Below, piece by piece: positions 8,502 through 16,620 of a stretch of DNA of 19,031 nucleotides (position 1 is its first letter; the number at the start of each line of letters is the position of its first letter). The notes under the pieces are model-generated. The model was not told the DNA's origin and did no database searches. It saw only the letters and a list, made by a program, of their open reading frames with translations. Source of the stretch: JBFJWU01 sp041623475 [NCBI: bacterium] (GTDB taxonomy: Bacteria; J088); assembly GCA_041623475.1 (NCBI GenBank), contig JBFJWU010000015.1, positions 1 to 19,031 of the forward strand, written 5' to 3'. A program made the translations under genes and the position numbers.

Positions 8502-8957
8502 TTATGGAAAAGCCGCTTCGGGCAGGGCCGTCGTCGTCCCGGGACCGGCCGCTGTTTCAGGCCCTGGTGCCCCGCCCGTCGCAAACGGATCAATCGAGAT
8601 GGCCGGACCTGTTTGCGGGTCGGCCGCGTGCCGGGTGACCGTCACAGTCGGTTCACGGACGTAACGGGATTCTGGCGTTTGTGTTGCCTGAATCCCGACT
8701 TCGCCGATTCCACCGGTGCCACCGCCAGCCATCGGGTCGTGTCGCTCGCGACACATATGCTGGCACATTTCATCACCGCTACAACCGGCTGTGCATTGGG
8801 CAATGGCACCGCCTGGCGCAACCGTGGCGGCCTGCCCGGCGATTGACCGCTCGACAGTGTTTCGTTGCGCAGCGGTGCACGCCGCAAGCGACACAGCCAG
8901 GCACGCAAGAAAGGCCTGTCGCTGACAGCGAGACCGGGATCCTGCTGTAAAATTCAT
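8502..8957 (-). CDS. Small predicted lipoprotein with a CX3CX5CX3C motif
   Basis: A 151-residue protein of no recognised family. The N-terminus has an Arg-rich n-region, a hydrophobic stretch and a lipobox SLAAC with Cys27 as the lipidation site, so an envelope lipoprotein is likely. Four cysteines at 55, 59, 65 and 69 (CTAGCSGDEMCQHMCRER) form a compact twin CX3C motif that could make disulfides or bind a metal. The rest is Gly/Pro/Thr-rich, probably disordered. The ATG at 8957 lacks a Shine-Dalgarno but a TACAAT hexamer lies eight bases upstream, which would fit a leaderless message. It is divergent from the glycosidase gene and lies 115 bases upstream of the cyclase gene on the same strand. 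Confidence 0.65.
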   Translation of the reverse strand: MNFTAGSRSRCQRQAFLACLAVSLAACTAAQRNTVERSIAGQAATVAPGGAIAQCTAGCSGDEMCQHMCRERHDPMAGGGTGGIGEVGIQATQTPESRYVREPTVTVTRHAADPQTGPAISIDPFATGGAPGPETAAGPGTTTALPEAAFP

Positions 8958-9042
8958 AGAGATATTGTACGCGCGCCGTCTGGCTTGTGTCCGCGCAATG
9001 AACCGGTGGAATTGCGCCGGGGTTCACAGGGAGATACCTGTT

Positions 9043-10431
9043 TTGCCGATTTTTTTACATGGTGTGATGTGTGTTGCCCTGCTGCTGATGTCCGGGTGCC
9101 TGGTCGGCACCGCAACGCAACCTGAATCCGTGACGTTGCAGGAACGTCTGGGACGATCGCTGGTATTAAGAGGGATAAATGCCCGCGTCAATGGTCTGTT
9201 CGATGTCACGTTTGACGACGGCCGTCAGGAGTTGGAACCGATCCCACCGTTTACCGCGGCAGACTGCAAACGAATTGCATCCGATTTTGGTTGGAACCTG
9301 CTGCGCCTGCCTGTCAACTGGAGCGGCATCGAACCGGAACGGGGCGCTTACGATCAGGAATATCTGGACCGGATCCTTGCCGTTGTTGACGACTGCTGGC
9401 AATTTGGTGTTTACACACTGGTGGACCTGCATCAGGATGCCTATTCAAAGCACATCGGCGAGGACGGCGCGCCGTTGTGGGCCATTATTCCGCCGCCGAC
9501 CGAGCTGCTGGAAGGTCCGTTACACGATCTGGAGGAGCGGCGGATCAGCGCCCAGGTACTGGAAGCGTTCGAGTCCTTTTATGACAACGTCGACGGACTT
9601 CAGGATGCCTACGCCGCGATGGCCGCCCGAGTCGCCATGGCCATTCGTGACCATCCTGGAGTTATCGGCCTGGAGATCCAGAACGAACCGGTGCTGCTAA
9701 GCGACACAGGCCGGCTGGATGAATTTCACGAACGCGTCGCGGCAGCCGTTCGTGCCGTGGCACCCGACCTGCCGCTTCATTTTGAACCAAACAGCTTGCG
9801 GAATTTTTCGGACAAAGCCGATGTTTCGGGGCCGTTTCCGTTTGCCAACTCGGTTTATGCACCTCACATTTATACGGGCGTCTTTCAGGGCGACTGGGAG
9901 ACCGGTGATATCAGCCGCATCGCAGACAGCGTTGCCGCTGCGGTCGACGAGGCCCGCCAATACGATGCCGCGCTGCTGGTGGGTGAGTTTGGCAATGATC
10001 CGCGGTCCGATGTCGGCCGCGCCTGGTTGACAACAACCTTTGCCGAGCTGGATCGGCACAACGTTTCCTGGGCCCTTTGGGTCTATGAAGAATGGTCTCA
10101 GGGCAGTTGGGGCATGTACGATGCCGTCACGCAGCCCGAACCCGGGCGGGCGGATCTGAGAACTGATGTTGTCGAGCTGGTTGCCAGGAGCTGGATTCAG
10201 GAAACGGACGGTTCAATCGACAACATCCTCTGGAATCACGAATCAAAAACCCTGGACGCACAACTGGCCGACGCCACCTATGTGACGGTCGCGGCCCCAT
10301 CAGTTGTTTATGGCGACACTGTCCGGATTTCGTGCGGCAATCGATCCACGGTGGTCACGGTCAGGAACGGCCGTGCGACGGCCCCGTGTGACCAAACACA
10401 ACTGACGGTAGCGCCCACGAGCACTCCATAG
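9043..10431 (+). CDS. Secreted GH5 glycosidase, endoglycoceramidase-like lipoprotein
   Basis: Glycoside hydrolase family 5 (TIM barrel) resembling bacterial endoglycoceramidases, which release the glycan from glycosphingolipids. Key blocks are LLRLPVNWSGIEP, then VDLHQDAYS followed by GEDGAP (an endoglycoceramidase-type signature). The acid/base Glu is in EIQNEP (residue 215 from this start) and the nucleophile Glu in LLVGEFGND (residue 315). About 85 C-terminal residues after the barrel look like a beta-sandwich, as in known endoglycoceramidases, and the length is similar. A hydrophobic leader ends in LLMSGC, giving a lipobox Cys at residue 19. I chose TTG 9043 because AGGGAGA (9028-9034) is well spaced; ATG 8998 gives a longer, more basic leader, and the frame is open to 8965. 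Other GH5 beta-glucosidases are alternatives. Confidence 0.85.
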   Translation: MPIFLHGVMCVALLLMSGCLVGTATQPESVTLQERLGRSLVLRGINARVNGLFDVTFDDGRQELEPIPPFTAADCKRIASDFGWNLLRLPVNWSGIEPERGAYDQEYLDRILAVVDDCWQFGVYTLVDLHQDAYSKHIGEDGAPLWAIIPPPTELLEGPLHDLEERRISAQVLEAFESFYDNVDGLQDAYAAMAARVAMAIRDHPGVIGLEIQNEPVLLSDTGRLDEFHERVAAAVRAVAPDLPLHFEPNSLRNFSDKADVSGPFPFANSVYAPHIYTGVFQGDWETGDISRIADSVAAAVDEARQYDAALLVGEFGNDPRSDVGRAWLTTTFAELDRHNVSWALWVYEEWSQGSWGMYDAVTQPEPGRADLRTDVVELVARSWIQETDGSIDNILWNHESKTLDAQLADATYVTVAAPSVVYGDTVRISCGNRSTVVTVRNGRATAPCDQTQLTVAPTSTP

Positions 10432-10451
10432 GCTTTTGCCGCCTGTTGGGA

Positions 10452-11276
10452 CTATCCCAGCGTCATCTGGCCGTCGCTGATCGATGTGTTGCCATCCTGA
10501 TCAACGGTTTCAAAACGGATCTTGCTGCCATCACGCCAACCTTTGATCGTTAATGTGTCGCCCGGCAGGACGATATGGGAAAAACGGCACGACAGGCTGC
10601 GCAGCTTGTCCATATTCCCGTCGGCCTGGTCGACCACGACCGCGCTTGCACTCATCGCCAATGTGCACATCCCGTGCATAATCATCCCGGGAAGCCCGAC
10701 CGACTTGGCAAAGTTGTCATCCGTGTGAATCGGAAACCGGTCCCCTGATCCCTCGGCATACAGTACTGACTGGTCCTTGCCGGTCTGGACCGTTGTTGTG
10801 AAATCGGGCGCCCCAGGTTCCGCAGGTCTGCCTGCAGAACCGCCGCCCGGTTCCCCGCCTTTGGCCCGCGAAAAATACCGGGTAATCCCGTCACAAATCT
10901 TGTCACCGTCCTGGTTTGTAACCAGATAAACGATATTCACAAGCTGGCCCGAGCCCTTGTCGTCAACGCTGTCCAATGAAGATACGGCAGACAACTGGTC
11001 GCCTGGCCTGATCGGGGTGTGGAAGTTAATTTCAATTCCACCGTGCACAATCCGGTTGACGTTGACACCCAGTCCTGGCTGAAATACAACCATCCCGGTT
11101 CCTGGAATAACCGCAGTCGCGCAATACATGGGATGGGCCCGAAAGTCAGGATCGTCCGGGTTGGTCGACTCGGGCCGGTCATCCGAAATTCCTTTACCGA
11201 AGGCCAGGATCGAATCCCGCGATACGTCTGCCGGGCCGAAATCCAGCTGCTTTCCAATCAGGTCCTGCGCACTCAT
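10452..11276 (-). CDS. Double-hotdog MaoC-type dehydratase/hydratase
   Basis: 274 residues with two hotdog domains joined by a Gly/Pro-rich linker (about 139-158), as in MaoC-like (R)-specific enoyl-CoA hydratases of fatty-acid and steroid side-chain degradation. The N-terminal half (about 5-137) has RIVHGGIEINFHTPIRPGD (75-93). The C-terminal half carries hydratase-2 motif GDRFPIHTDDNFA (178-190) with the catalytic Asp/His pair, and a conserved IMHGM (199-203). The frame is open further upstream, but ATG 11276 is chosen because AAAGGAGT lies eight bases before it. It overlaps the upstream SDR stop by one base (TAATG), so the two are co-translated. The gene ends 20 bases from the convergent glycosidase gene. 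Likely acts on a 2-enoyl-CoA; the substrate is unknown. Confidence 0.87.
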   Translation of the reverse strand: MSAQDLIGKQLDFGPADVSRDSILAFGKGISDDRPESTNPDDPDFRAHPMYCATAVIPGTGMVVFQPGLGVNVNRIVHGGIEINFHTPIRPGDQLSAVSSLDSVDDKGSGQLVNIVYLVTNQDGDKICDGITRYFSRAKGGEPGGGSAGRPAEPGAPDFTTTVQTGKDQSVLYAEGSGDRFPIHTDDNFAKSVGLPGMIMHGMCTLAMSASAVVVDQADGNMDKLRSLSCRFSHIVLPGDTLTIKGWRDGSKIRFETVDQDGNTSISDGQMTLG

Positions 11277-12418
11277 TAGTTTGACTCCTTTAGTTGCTGC
11301 CGCGACGCAGCCAACTGATCCAGTTGTCGCCGCGACGGAATCCAGCCGTTGTCCTCGTACCATTTGATCGTGTCCGGCATCCCCGTGCGGAACGATGGCA
11401 CCGTTGGTCGCCATCCAAACTCACGCAACGCCGTCGTGTCGTACTGGTGGTCCGCCCACAGGTAATCCAGCCACCCTGGGTCAAACCGCGGATCGAATCC
11501 GGATGCCAGGCCCAGCTGTTCCGCAAGCCTGGGCCACGTTTTCTGCATACCTTTGTTCAGGTTTTCCACGAATCTTGAAATCGGGCGACGTCCGAAACGA
11601 ATCCCGGGCCCCAGCGCCAGGTTCAACACGCCCGGAAGAACAGAGACCTCGATACCAACATGTTCACAAAACAGCTGGACGACATCCTGGGCATTCATCG
11701 GGTCATCATCGGCGACGTTAAACGATTTGCCAACCACTGCGTCAGGCGCCTGGATCAACGCCTCGACCGCGCTGCACACGTCGTCGACGTGGACGTGGTG
11801 TGTCAGTCGCCCTCCTCGCGGCAGTGGCAGGCTCTTCAAGCCCCAATAGCGCAACATCATGAACAGCGTCAGGTACATCGCCTGCCCGTACCGGGAACCA
11901 GGGCCATAGACCAGCGTTGGCCGGATCGCGACCACTGGCAGGCCCTGCTGGCGATGAAACGCCATCGCCAGTTTTTCGCTTTCCCATTTCGATTCTTCAT
12001 ACGGATTTCGCGGCCGCTTGGGGCCGTCCTCGGAAATCGGACAGTCCCTGGGCACCCCATAAACACCACTTGTTGAAAACATAATCAATCGTTTGCAACC
12101 GTGCCTGAGGGCTGACCGACAGTAGTAATCGGTGCCGGTGACGTTCGTATCCAGGATGTGGTCCCGATCTGCGGACAAATCGAAAATCGCGGCCGTGTGG
12201 ACGATCAGGTCCGCGCCATCGACGGACTCGTCAATCGCCTTGGCGTCATCCAGTCCGGCGTACGCGATCTGCGCTCCTGATTCCCGGGCCCAGCCCAGGT
12301 CAGACCCTGGTCGGTCAGTCGCCCGAACCTGGTATCCGGCCTCCAGCAGACGGCGGACCAGGTTGGATCCAATGAACCCCCCTGCCCCGTTTACGACGGC
12401 CAATGTCCCGTTTTTCAA
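11276..12418 (-). CDS. NAD-dependent epimerase/dehydratase, extended SDR (3-beta-HSD-like)
   Basis: 380-residue extended short-chain dehydrogenase. The N-terminal Rossmann glycine motif is GAGGFIG (11-17). FSTSGVYG (114-121) supplies the catalytic Ser/Thr, and the Tyr-x3-Lys pair is Y140-K144 (NPYEESKWES). Overall order resembles 3-beta-hydroxysteroid dehydrogenase/isomerase and dihydroflavonol reductase-type proteins more than sugar epimerases, but substrate cannot be assigned. Starts with TTG at 12418, justified by AGGAGG six bases upstream. It is the first gene of a two-gene minus-strand operon with the MaoC dehydratase. The perfect 23-bp dyad at 12514-12536 lies about 95 bases upstream and is the likely control site. 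Confidence 0.87.
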   Translation of the reverse strand: MKNGTLAVVNGAGGFIGSNLVRRLLEAGYQVRATDRPGSDLGWARESGAQIAYAGLDDAKAIDESVDGADLIVHTAAIFDLSADRDHILDTNVTGTDYYCRSALRHGCKRLIMFSTSGVYGVPRDCPISEDGPKRPRNPYEESKWESEKLAMAFHRQQGLPVVAIRPTLVYGPGSRYGQAMYLTLFMMLRYWGLKSLPLPRGGRLTHHVHVDDVCSAVEALIQAPDAVVGKSFNVADDDPMNAQDVVQLFCEHVGIEVSVLPGVLNLALGPGIRFGRRPISRFVENLNKGMQKTWPRLAEQLGLASGFDPRFDPGWLDYLWADHQYDTTALREFGWRPTVPSFRTGMPDTIKWYEDNGWIPSRRQLDQLAASRQQLKESN

Positions 12419-12513
12419 ACCCTGCCTCCTGATCTGGCACCCGCTATCGTCAGGTCAATGACCCGTGGGCGCATCGAAACATACAACCAGCGGCTACGCG
12501 ACGCCGGATAAAA

Positions 12514-12536
12514 AGTATAAAGTGCCACTTTATACT
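12514..12536. promoter_or_regulatory. Perfect 23-bp dyad, predicted MerR-family operator for two divergent operons
   Basis: AGTATAAAGTG, one C, then CACTTTATACT: 11-bp perfect arms in the 276-base divergent region between the SDR/MaoC operon (minus) and the CoA-transferase/thioesterase operon (plus). Each outer end is a TATACT -10-like hexamer, so the dyad can serve as spacer plus -10 on both strands with 17-base spacing. The matching -35 positions (ATAAAA plus; GCCCAT minus) are poor, suggesting activator dependence. Diverged copies occur before the esterase and the MerR gene. Apart from this dyad and the Shine-Dalgarno sites nothing else was seen in 12419-12694. Confidence 0.75.
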
Positions 12537-12694
12537 ATGGGCGACAGTCTAAACGGGCCCGACAATGGTGTCAACCGTTCCCGGATCGCCAGGCCCCGGC
12601 AACACGGCCAATCGGTTGGCTGCAGGATACGGGTCCGGTGTAACGTGACGGTGGACATTGACGACCGACCCGTCGCACACAGGAACGATCTGGT

Positions 12695-14542
12695 TTGACC
12701 GACGCACATTCCCACAGGCCTGGCCCGCAACTGGATGCAGATTTTGAGAGACTTCTGGCTGCGGAGTTTCCGACGGTATTGCCTGAAACCGGTCCGGACA
12801 AACGGATGGACCTGGGCCTGGCGATCGAACGATTCATCAAACCCGGTCAGACAATTCACCTGGCGAGCACCCACAACCGGCCCTACCGATTGGCAGCCGA
12901 AATCGCGCGACAGCACTGGGGACAGGACCCTGAATTCACTTTTTCCTGCCTTAACCTGGGCGAATCGTTGATCTCTCTGATTCTGTCCGGTGTCCTGAAA
13001 CGAGGCATCACTACTTTTGCCGGTGATGTCTGGCCTTACCCGTCGCCGAACCCGGTGATCAACCAGGCGTGGCTTTCCGGCGACATCGAACTGGAGCACT
13101 GGAGCATCCTGTCGTTGACCCAGCGACTGATGGCCGGGGCATTGGGCTTGCCGTTTGCGCCGACACGCAGTCTGGCCGGGTCGTCAATGGCTGCAGACAA
13201 CCCGGACTACATCCAGATTCCGGACCCGTTTGGCGGCCCTCCGGCAGGCCTGGTCTCCGCGTACAAACCGGATATTTGCCTGATCCACGTGCCTGCGTGT
13301 GATTGCTCGGGCAATGCGATCCTGACACCGCCGCTCGGTGAAGGACCGCTGGGTGTATTCGCAGCCTCTGCGGGCACCATTCTGTCGACAGAACGTATCG
13401 TCGATACAAATTTCCTGCGGCAACATAGCCACCTGGTCCGAATCCCGGCTGACCAGGTCGTTGCGGTTGTCGAATATCCGTTTGGGGCCCATCCGCGCGG
13501 GCAGACGAACATCGGGCTGCCCACATTGACACAATACGCAGACGACTATGGGTTTCTCAATGATGTCCGCGTTACCAGCCGAAAAGATTCGCCAGAACTG
13601 GACGAATGGTCCGATCGCTGGGTGCGTGCCTGCCAGACCCCGGATGATTTCCGGGAGCAGTTGGGGACAGACCGAATCAACCTGCTCCAAACAAAAGCCG
13701 ACGCGGAAGGGTGGCGTGACGAGCTTGCACGTGCGGCGCAGGGCGACACCAACGAAGGCGATATGGTCGCAGACATTGCGACCGATGTGACGACCTGGCG
13801 CGCCTCCGAAATGATGGTTGTGGTCGCCGCCCGCCACATGGCACGACTGGCGGTGGAACTGGGTTTGACCAGTATCCTGGCGGGGGTCGGAGCGGCCAAC
13901 CTGTCGGCGTGGCTTGCGTTGCGTTCGCTGCGAAGCGCTGGACATCCCATCGAGACAATGGCCGAAATCGGATATTTCGGCTATGAACCCAGACCCGCCG
14001 ATCCCTACATTTTCAATTTCAAAAATACACCGACCTGTATTTCGACAACAGATATCCTGACAATTCTTGGCCTGCATGTCGGGAACGGGCGGTGCCTGGG
14101 ATCGCTGGGTGCCGCACAGGTTGACGAATTCGGTCGCCTGAATACAACCTGCATCCCCGACAAAATGCACCTTCTGGGGTCTGGTGGGGGCAACGACGTG
14201 GCCTCAACGGCGGCAGCGGTCGTCGTCACCGCCTACCTGGGCCCGGGAAAATTTCCGAAATTGGTCGACTACGTCACATCCCCGGGCGACAATGTTCGCG
14301 TCGTCGTCACCGATCGTGGGGTATTTGCCAAGCCGCCAGGTGCCCAGCCGTTACGATTACTGTCGTGGTACGGCAGCGGGCCGACTGGATACCAGGACCT
14401 GGACACGGCCGTTACCGACATCCGCACACGAGTTGGCTGGGACCTGCTGGTTGCCGACGACATCGACTGCGATGACCCGCCAAATGAGGATGAACTGCGG
14501 GTACTGCGAATGTTCGACCCGTACCGGCAGTTCATTCGCTGA
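12695..14542 (+). CDS. Fused two-domain family I CoA-transferase (glutaconate-CoA-transferase/IpdAB-like)
   Basis: 615 residues that look like the alpha and beta subunits of a family I CoA-transferase in one chain. The N-terminal half (about 20-310) has the alpha-type core: YKPDICLIHVPACDCSGNA, a phosphate-loop-like region near GEGPLGVFAASAG, and the VVAVVEYPFGAHPRG block. The C-terminal half (about 340-600) has the beta-type core: ILAGVGAANLSAWLA, MAEIGYFGYEP and LGAAQVDEFGRLNTT. Glu424 in AEIG aligns with the E-x-G position holding the catalytic Glu in glutaconate CoA-transferase beta. Related two-subunit enzymes include IpdAB, which hydrolytically opens a steroid ring; transferase and hydrolase cannot be separated here. 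Starts with TTG after AGGAA (12681-12685). Probably co-transcribed with the thioesterase 49 bases downstream. Confidence 0.82.
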   Translation: MTDAHSHRPGPQLDADFERLLAAEFPTVLPETGPDKRMDLGLAIERFIKPGQTIHLASTHNRPYRLAAEIARQHWGQDPEFTFSCLNLGESLISLILSGVLKRGITTFAGDVWPYPSPNPVINQAWLSGDIELEHWSILSLTQRLMAGALGLPFAPTRSLAGSSMAADNPDYIQIPDPFGGPPAGLVSAYKPDICLIHVPACDCSGNAILTPPLGEGPLGVFAASAGTILSTERIVDTNFLRQHSHLVRIPADQVVAVVEYPFGAHPRGQTNIGLPTLTQYADDYGFLNDVRVTSRKDSPELDEWSDRWVRACQTPDDFREQLGTDRINLLQTKADAEGWRDELARAAQGDTNEGDMVADIATDVTTWRASEMMVVVAARHMARLAVELGLTSILAGVGAANLSAWLALRSLRSAGHPIETMAEIGYFGYEPRPADPYIFNFKNTPTCISTTDILTILGLHVGNGRCLGSLGAAQVDEFGRLNTTCIPDKMHLLGSGGGNDVASTAAAVVVTAYLGPGKFPKLVDYVTSPGDNVRVVVTDRGVFAKPPGAQPLRLLSWYGSGPTGYQDLDTAVTDIRTRVGWDLLVADDIDCDDPPNEDELRVLRMFDPYRQFIR

Positions 14543-14591
14543 CACCCGTACACATGATTATTGTTGCTTCACTGAAAAGGAATTTGTCGGT

Positions 14592-15428
14592 ATGAATCTG
14601 ACGCCCTACGAAACCAAACTGGGGATCGCATCGGTCACCCGCGATAACGACTCCGCGTCCCTGCAGTTGCCATTTCTGCCTGAAAATGCCAATGCCGTCG
14701 GTGTTTTGCACGGTGGCGTGATTTCCTCGCTGGTCGTGTCATCAGCACGGGCTGCAGCGTTGGACCCTGACGAAGCCGGTCAAATCGTCGACATTGATGT
14801 GCAATTCCTGAATCCGGTCGGACAGCAGACACTGACCGGGGTTGGCGAGGTTCTGCGCAGCGGTCGGCAGTTATCATTTGTACGCGTAACCCTGACGCGC
14901 GACGACGGCGTGCCAGCGGCGGCGGGAATGGTCACCATTCGCCGGGTTGATCCAAACCAGGCTGACCAGGCGGTTAACCCGGCCACCGCGACGATCAGGA
15001 TTCCGGACGAACCTGCGGCCGACAGGAGTCCGATTGCGGCATTTCTGGAAAACCAGAGCTTTACCGGACAGTTGGGCGTCCGGGTCCTGGAAATGAAAGA
15101 TTCCCGGGCCGTGCTGGACTTCCCGTATCAGCCCGATGCCGGTGACAACCGGGGAAATCATCACGAAGGGGCGATCGCGGCCCTGTTGGACACAACCGGC
15201 GCAATGGCGGCCCTGGCCGGTGTCGAGCCCGGAAATCTGCAGGCATCAACGCCCGGCCTGCAGATGAATTTCCTGGGCGAATCGGCCGGGTCACGGCTGG
15301 CTGCGGTTGGCACGGTCGCCTGGCAGCGGGACGAAGCGTTCCTGTGTCCAGTCCAGGTCTTTACAGCGGACACCGGCAAGGTCGTCGCAACAGGCACCGT
15401 ACACTATCGGATTGCTGTGCGCCGGTAA
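14592..15428 (+). CDS. Double-hotdog acyl-CoA thioesterase (PaaI-like)
   Basis: 278 residues forming two tandem PaaI/4HBT-type hotdog domains (about 8-120 and 150-276). Such proteins hydrolyse acyl- or aryl-CoA thioesters. Domain 1 has VLHGGVISSLVVSSARA, the HGG motif (40-42) but no acidic residue on the following helix. Domain 2 has NHHEGAIAALLDTTG with His191 and Asp200, the usual catalytic acid position, so only one active site per pair of domains may work. The open frame extends upstream to 14184 but that part lies inside the CoA-transferase gene; ATG 14592 is preceded by AAAAGGAA (14574-14581). It follows the CoA-transferase gene closely and converges on the esterase gene with 26 bases between stops. 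Confidence 0.85.
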   Translation: MNLTPYETKLGIASVTRDNDSASLQLPFLPENANAVGVLHGGVISSLVVSSARAAALDPDEAGQIVDIDVQFLNPVGQQTLTGVGEVLRSGRQLSFVRVTLTRDDGVPAAAGMVTIRRVDPNQADQAVNPATATIRIPDEPAADRSPIAAFLENQSFTGQLGVRVLEMKDSRAVLDFPYQPDAGDNRGNHHEGAIAALLDTTGAMAALAGVEPGNLQASTPGLQMNFLGESAGSRLAAVGTVAWQRDEAFLCPVQVFTADTGKVVATGTVHYRIAVRR

Positions 15429-15454
15429 TCGACCGGCATCTGCGCAGCGGACCC

Positions 15455-16444
15455 TCAGTCAGGTATCTGCTGCCGAATAAATCGGCCGATATCTCGAAGC
15501 GCTACCCGGCCGGGATACATTGCCGTCGCAAACATGTGCCAGACATGGATCATCCCCGGGAACTCACGAAGATGGACATCGACCCCTGCTGCCGATACTC
15601 GTGCTGCACGATCCCTGACCTGGTCCAGCAGAATTTCCGCGCCACCGGCCTGGATCAACGTCGGCGGCAATCCGGACAGCCTTGCGAATACAGGGGAAAC
15701 GCCTGGATCTGCCGGGTCAGTATTGCCGCGATAGTGCCCGGAAAACCAGTCCAGACCAGGCTGACTAAGGTAATCGAACGGCGCATTGGAATCGATCGAA
15801 CCACCCCGAGCCGTATGGTCAACCCACGGAGACAGCAAAGCCAGAGCCGCCGGCAGCGGGATGCCTTTGTCCCCGAGCCGAACCATCAGCGCAACCGACA
15901 ACGCGCCGCCAGCGCTGTCGCCAGCCACGGCAATCCTGTTCGGATCCACCCCTGAAGCAAGTAATCCCAGATAGGCCCGCTCGACATCGTCCAGTGGCCC
16001 AGGATATGCCGTCTCCGGCGCCTTTCGATAGTCAACCGCAAAAACCCTGGCCCGAGCTGAGCGCGACAGCGATGTCGTAACAATCCTGTGTGTGCCGGGA
16101 CTGCAGACGACGTACCCACCGCCGTGGACGTACATGACAATGCGACTTGTACTTGCACCATCGGCGTGGATCCATTCGCCAGGAACGTCGCGGACCCGAC
16201 CAGGCTCGATCGTGGTTTTGGGAATCAGACGTTGCGGAATGACCAACCCCTGTGACACCGCGCGAGCGCGCGCAGGGGGCATTTCGATCGTTGCCCTGGA
16301 TTGCTGGCGCAGAACCGCGGCAATCGCTTCGGTCGCAACATCCCACTTCGGATGTCGCGGGCCAAGAACCATCCGTCGCGCAACACTCGTTGATGCGGCG
16401 CCAATAACGCCCGGCAATACTGGAATGACATTCACACGCGACAC
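15455..16444 (-). CDS. Alpha/beta hydrolase fold-3 esterase, hormone-sensitive-lipase family
   Basis: 329-residue family IV esterase/lipase. The oxyanion motif is HGGGY (107-111). The nucleophile is Ser177 in GDSAGG, the acid is in AEILLD (Glu270 or Asp274), and His300 (PGMIH) completes the triad. Such enzymes hydrolyse short to medium acyl esters, including sterol- and lactone-type esters, in the cytoplasm; no signal peptide is seen. The GTG start at 16444 has no Shine-Dalgarno. Instead a TATACA -10-like hexamer sits seven bases upstream inside the 23-bp dyad, so the message may be leaderless. Transcribed alone, convergent with the thioesterase and divergent from the MerR operon. Confidence 0.88.
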   Translation of the reverse strand: MSRVNVIPVLPGVIGAASTSVARRMVLGPRHPKWDVATEAIAAVLRQQSRATIEMPPARARAVSQGLVIPQRLIPKTTIEPGRVRDVPGEWIHADGASTSRIVMYVHGGGYVVCSPGTHRIVTTSLSRSARARVFAVDYRKAPETAYPGPLDDVERAYLGLLASGVDPNRIAVAGDSAGGALSVALMVRLGDKGIPLPAALALLSPWVDHTARGGSIDSNAPFDYLSQPGLDWFSGHYRGNTDPADPGVSPVFARLSGLPPTLIQAGGAEILLDQVRDRAARVSAAGVDVHLREFPGMIHVWHMFATAMYPGRVALRDIGRFIRQQIPD

Positions 16445-16450
16445 CCGACT

Positions 16451-16479
16451 TGTATAAAGTGATAAGTTATACTTAACAC
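16451..16479 (-). promoter_or_regulatory. Predicted esterase promoter containing the second MerR-type dyad
   Basis: On the plus strand 16451-16473 reads TGTATAAAGTG, A, TAAGTTATACT: 17 of 23 positions match the perfect dyad at 12514. On the minus strand it gives a weak -35 GTGTTA (16479-16474), a 17-base spacer and a -10 TATACA (16456-16451), placing the start of transcription at or next to the GTG codon. A CTTAA/TTAAG dyad (16472-16485) abuts it. On the plus strand CCGACT and TATACT at the same spacing could direct a second promoter toward the MerR gene. Confidence 0.65.
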
Positions 16480-16526
16480 ATTAAGAGAAAGCCGGCCCGA
16501 CTGCAATCAGGAACTAAACAGCTGCT

Positions 16527-16540
16527 ATAAAACATTTTAT
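16527..16540. repeat. AT-rich 6-bp inverted repeat between esterase and MerR gene
   Basis: ATAAAA, CA, TTTTAT is a perfect dyad in the middle of the 253-base divergent region 16445-16697. It does not match the 23-bp operator well. It could be a separate protein-binding site or simply AT-rich spacer. No coding sequence was recognised in this region. Confidence 0.3.
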
Positions 16541-16620
16541 TAACCAACGATCCACCAGCATCGGAACACGACCGCGCTGCCACAACCGCAGATTTGACAG
16601 GCGCCAGATCCGGCGATAGA

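Noticed and set aside
10447-10459. TGGGA-CTA-TCCCA hairpin between the convergent glycosidase and MaoC genes
   Set aside because: Only five base pairs, no T tract on either strand, and partly within the MaoC stop region; not a convincing terminator.
13184-14170. 328-codon open frame on the minus strand
   Set aside because: Antisense to the CoA-transferase gene, which has clear family motifs; the translation is Cys/Arg/His-rich without a domain.
14184-14591. N-terminal extension of the thioesterase frame
   Set aside because: It overlaps the last 360 bases of the CoA-transferase in another frame and reads as Arg/Ser-rich noise; ATG 14592 has a good Shine-Dalgarno and begins the hotdog domain.
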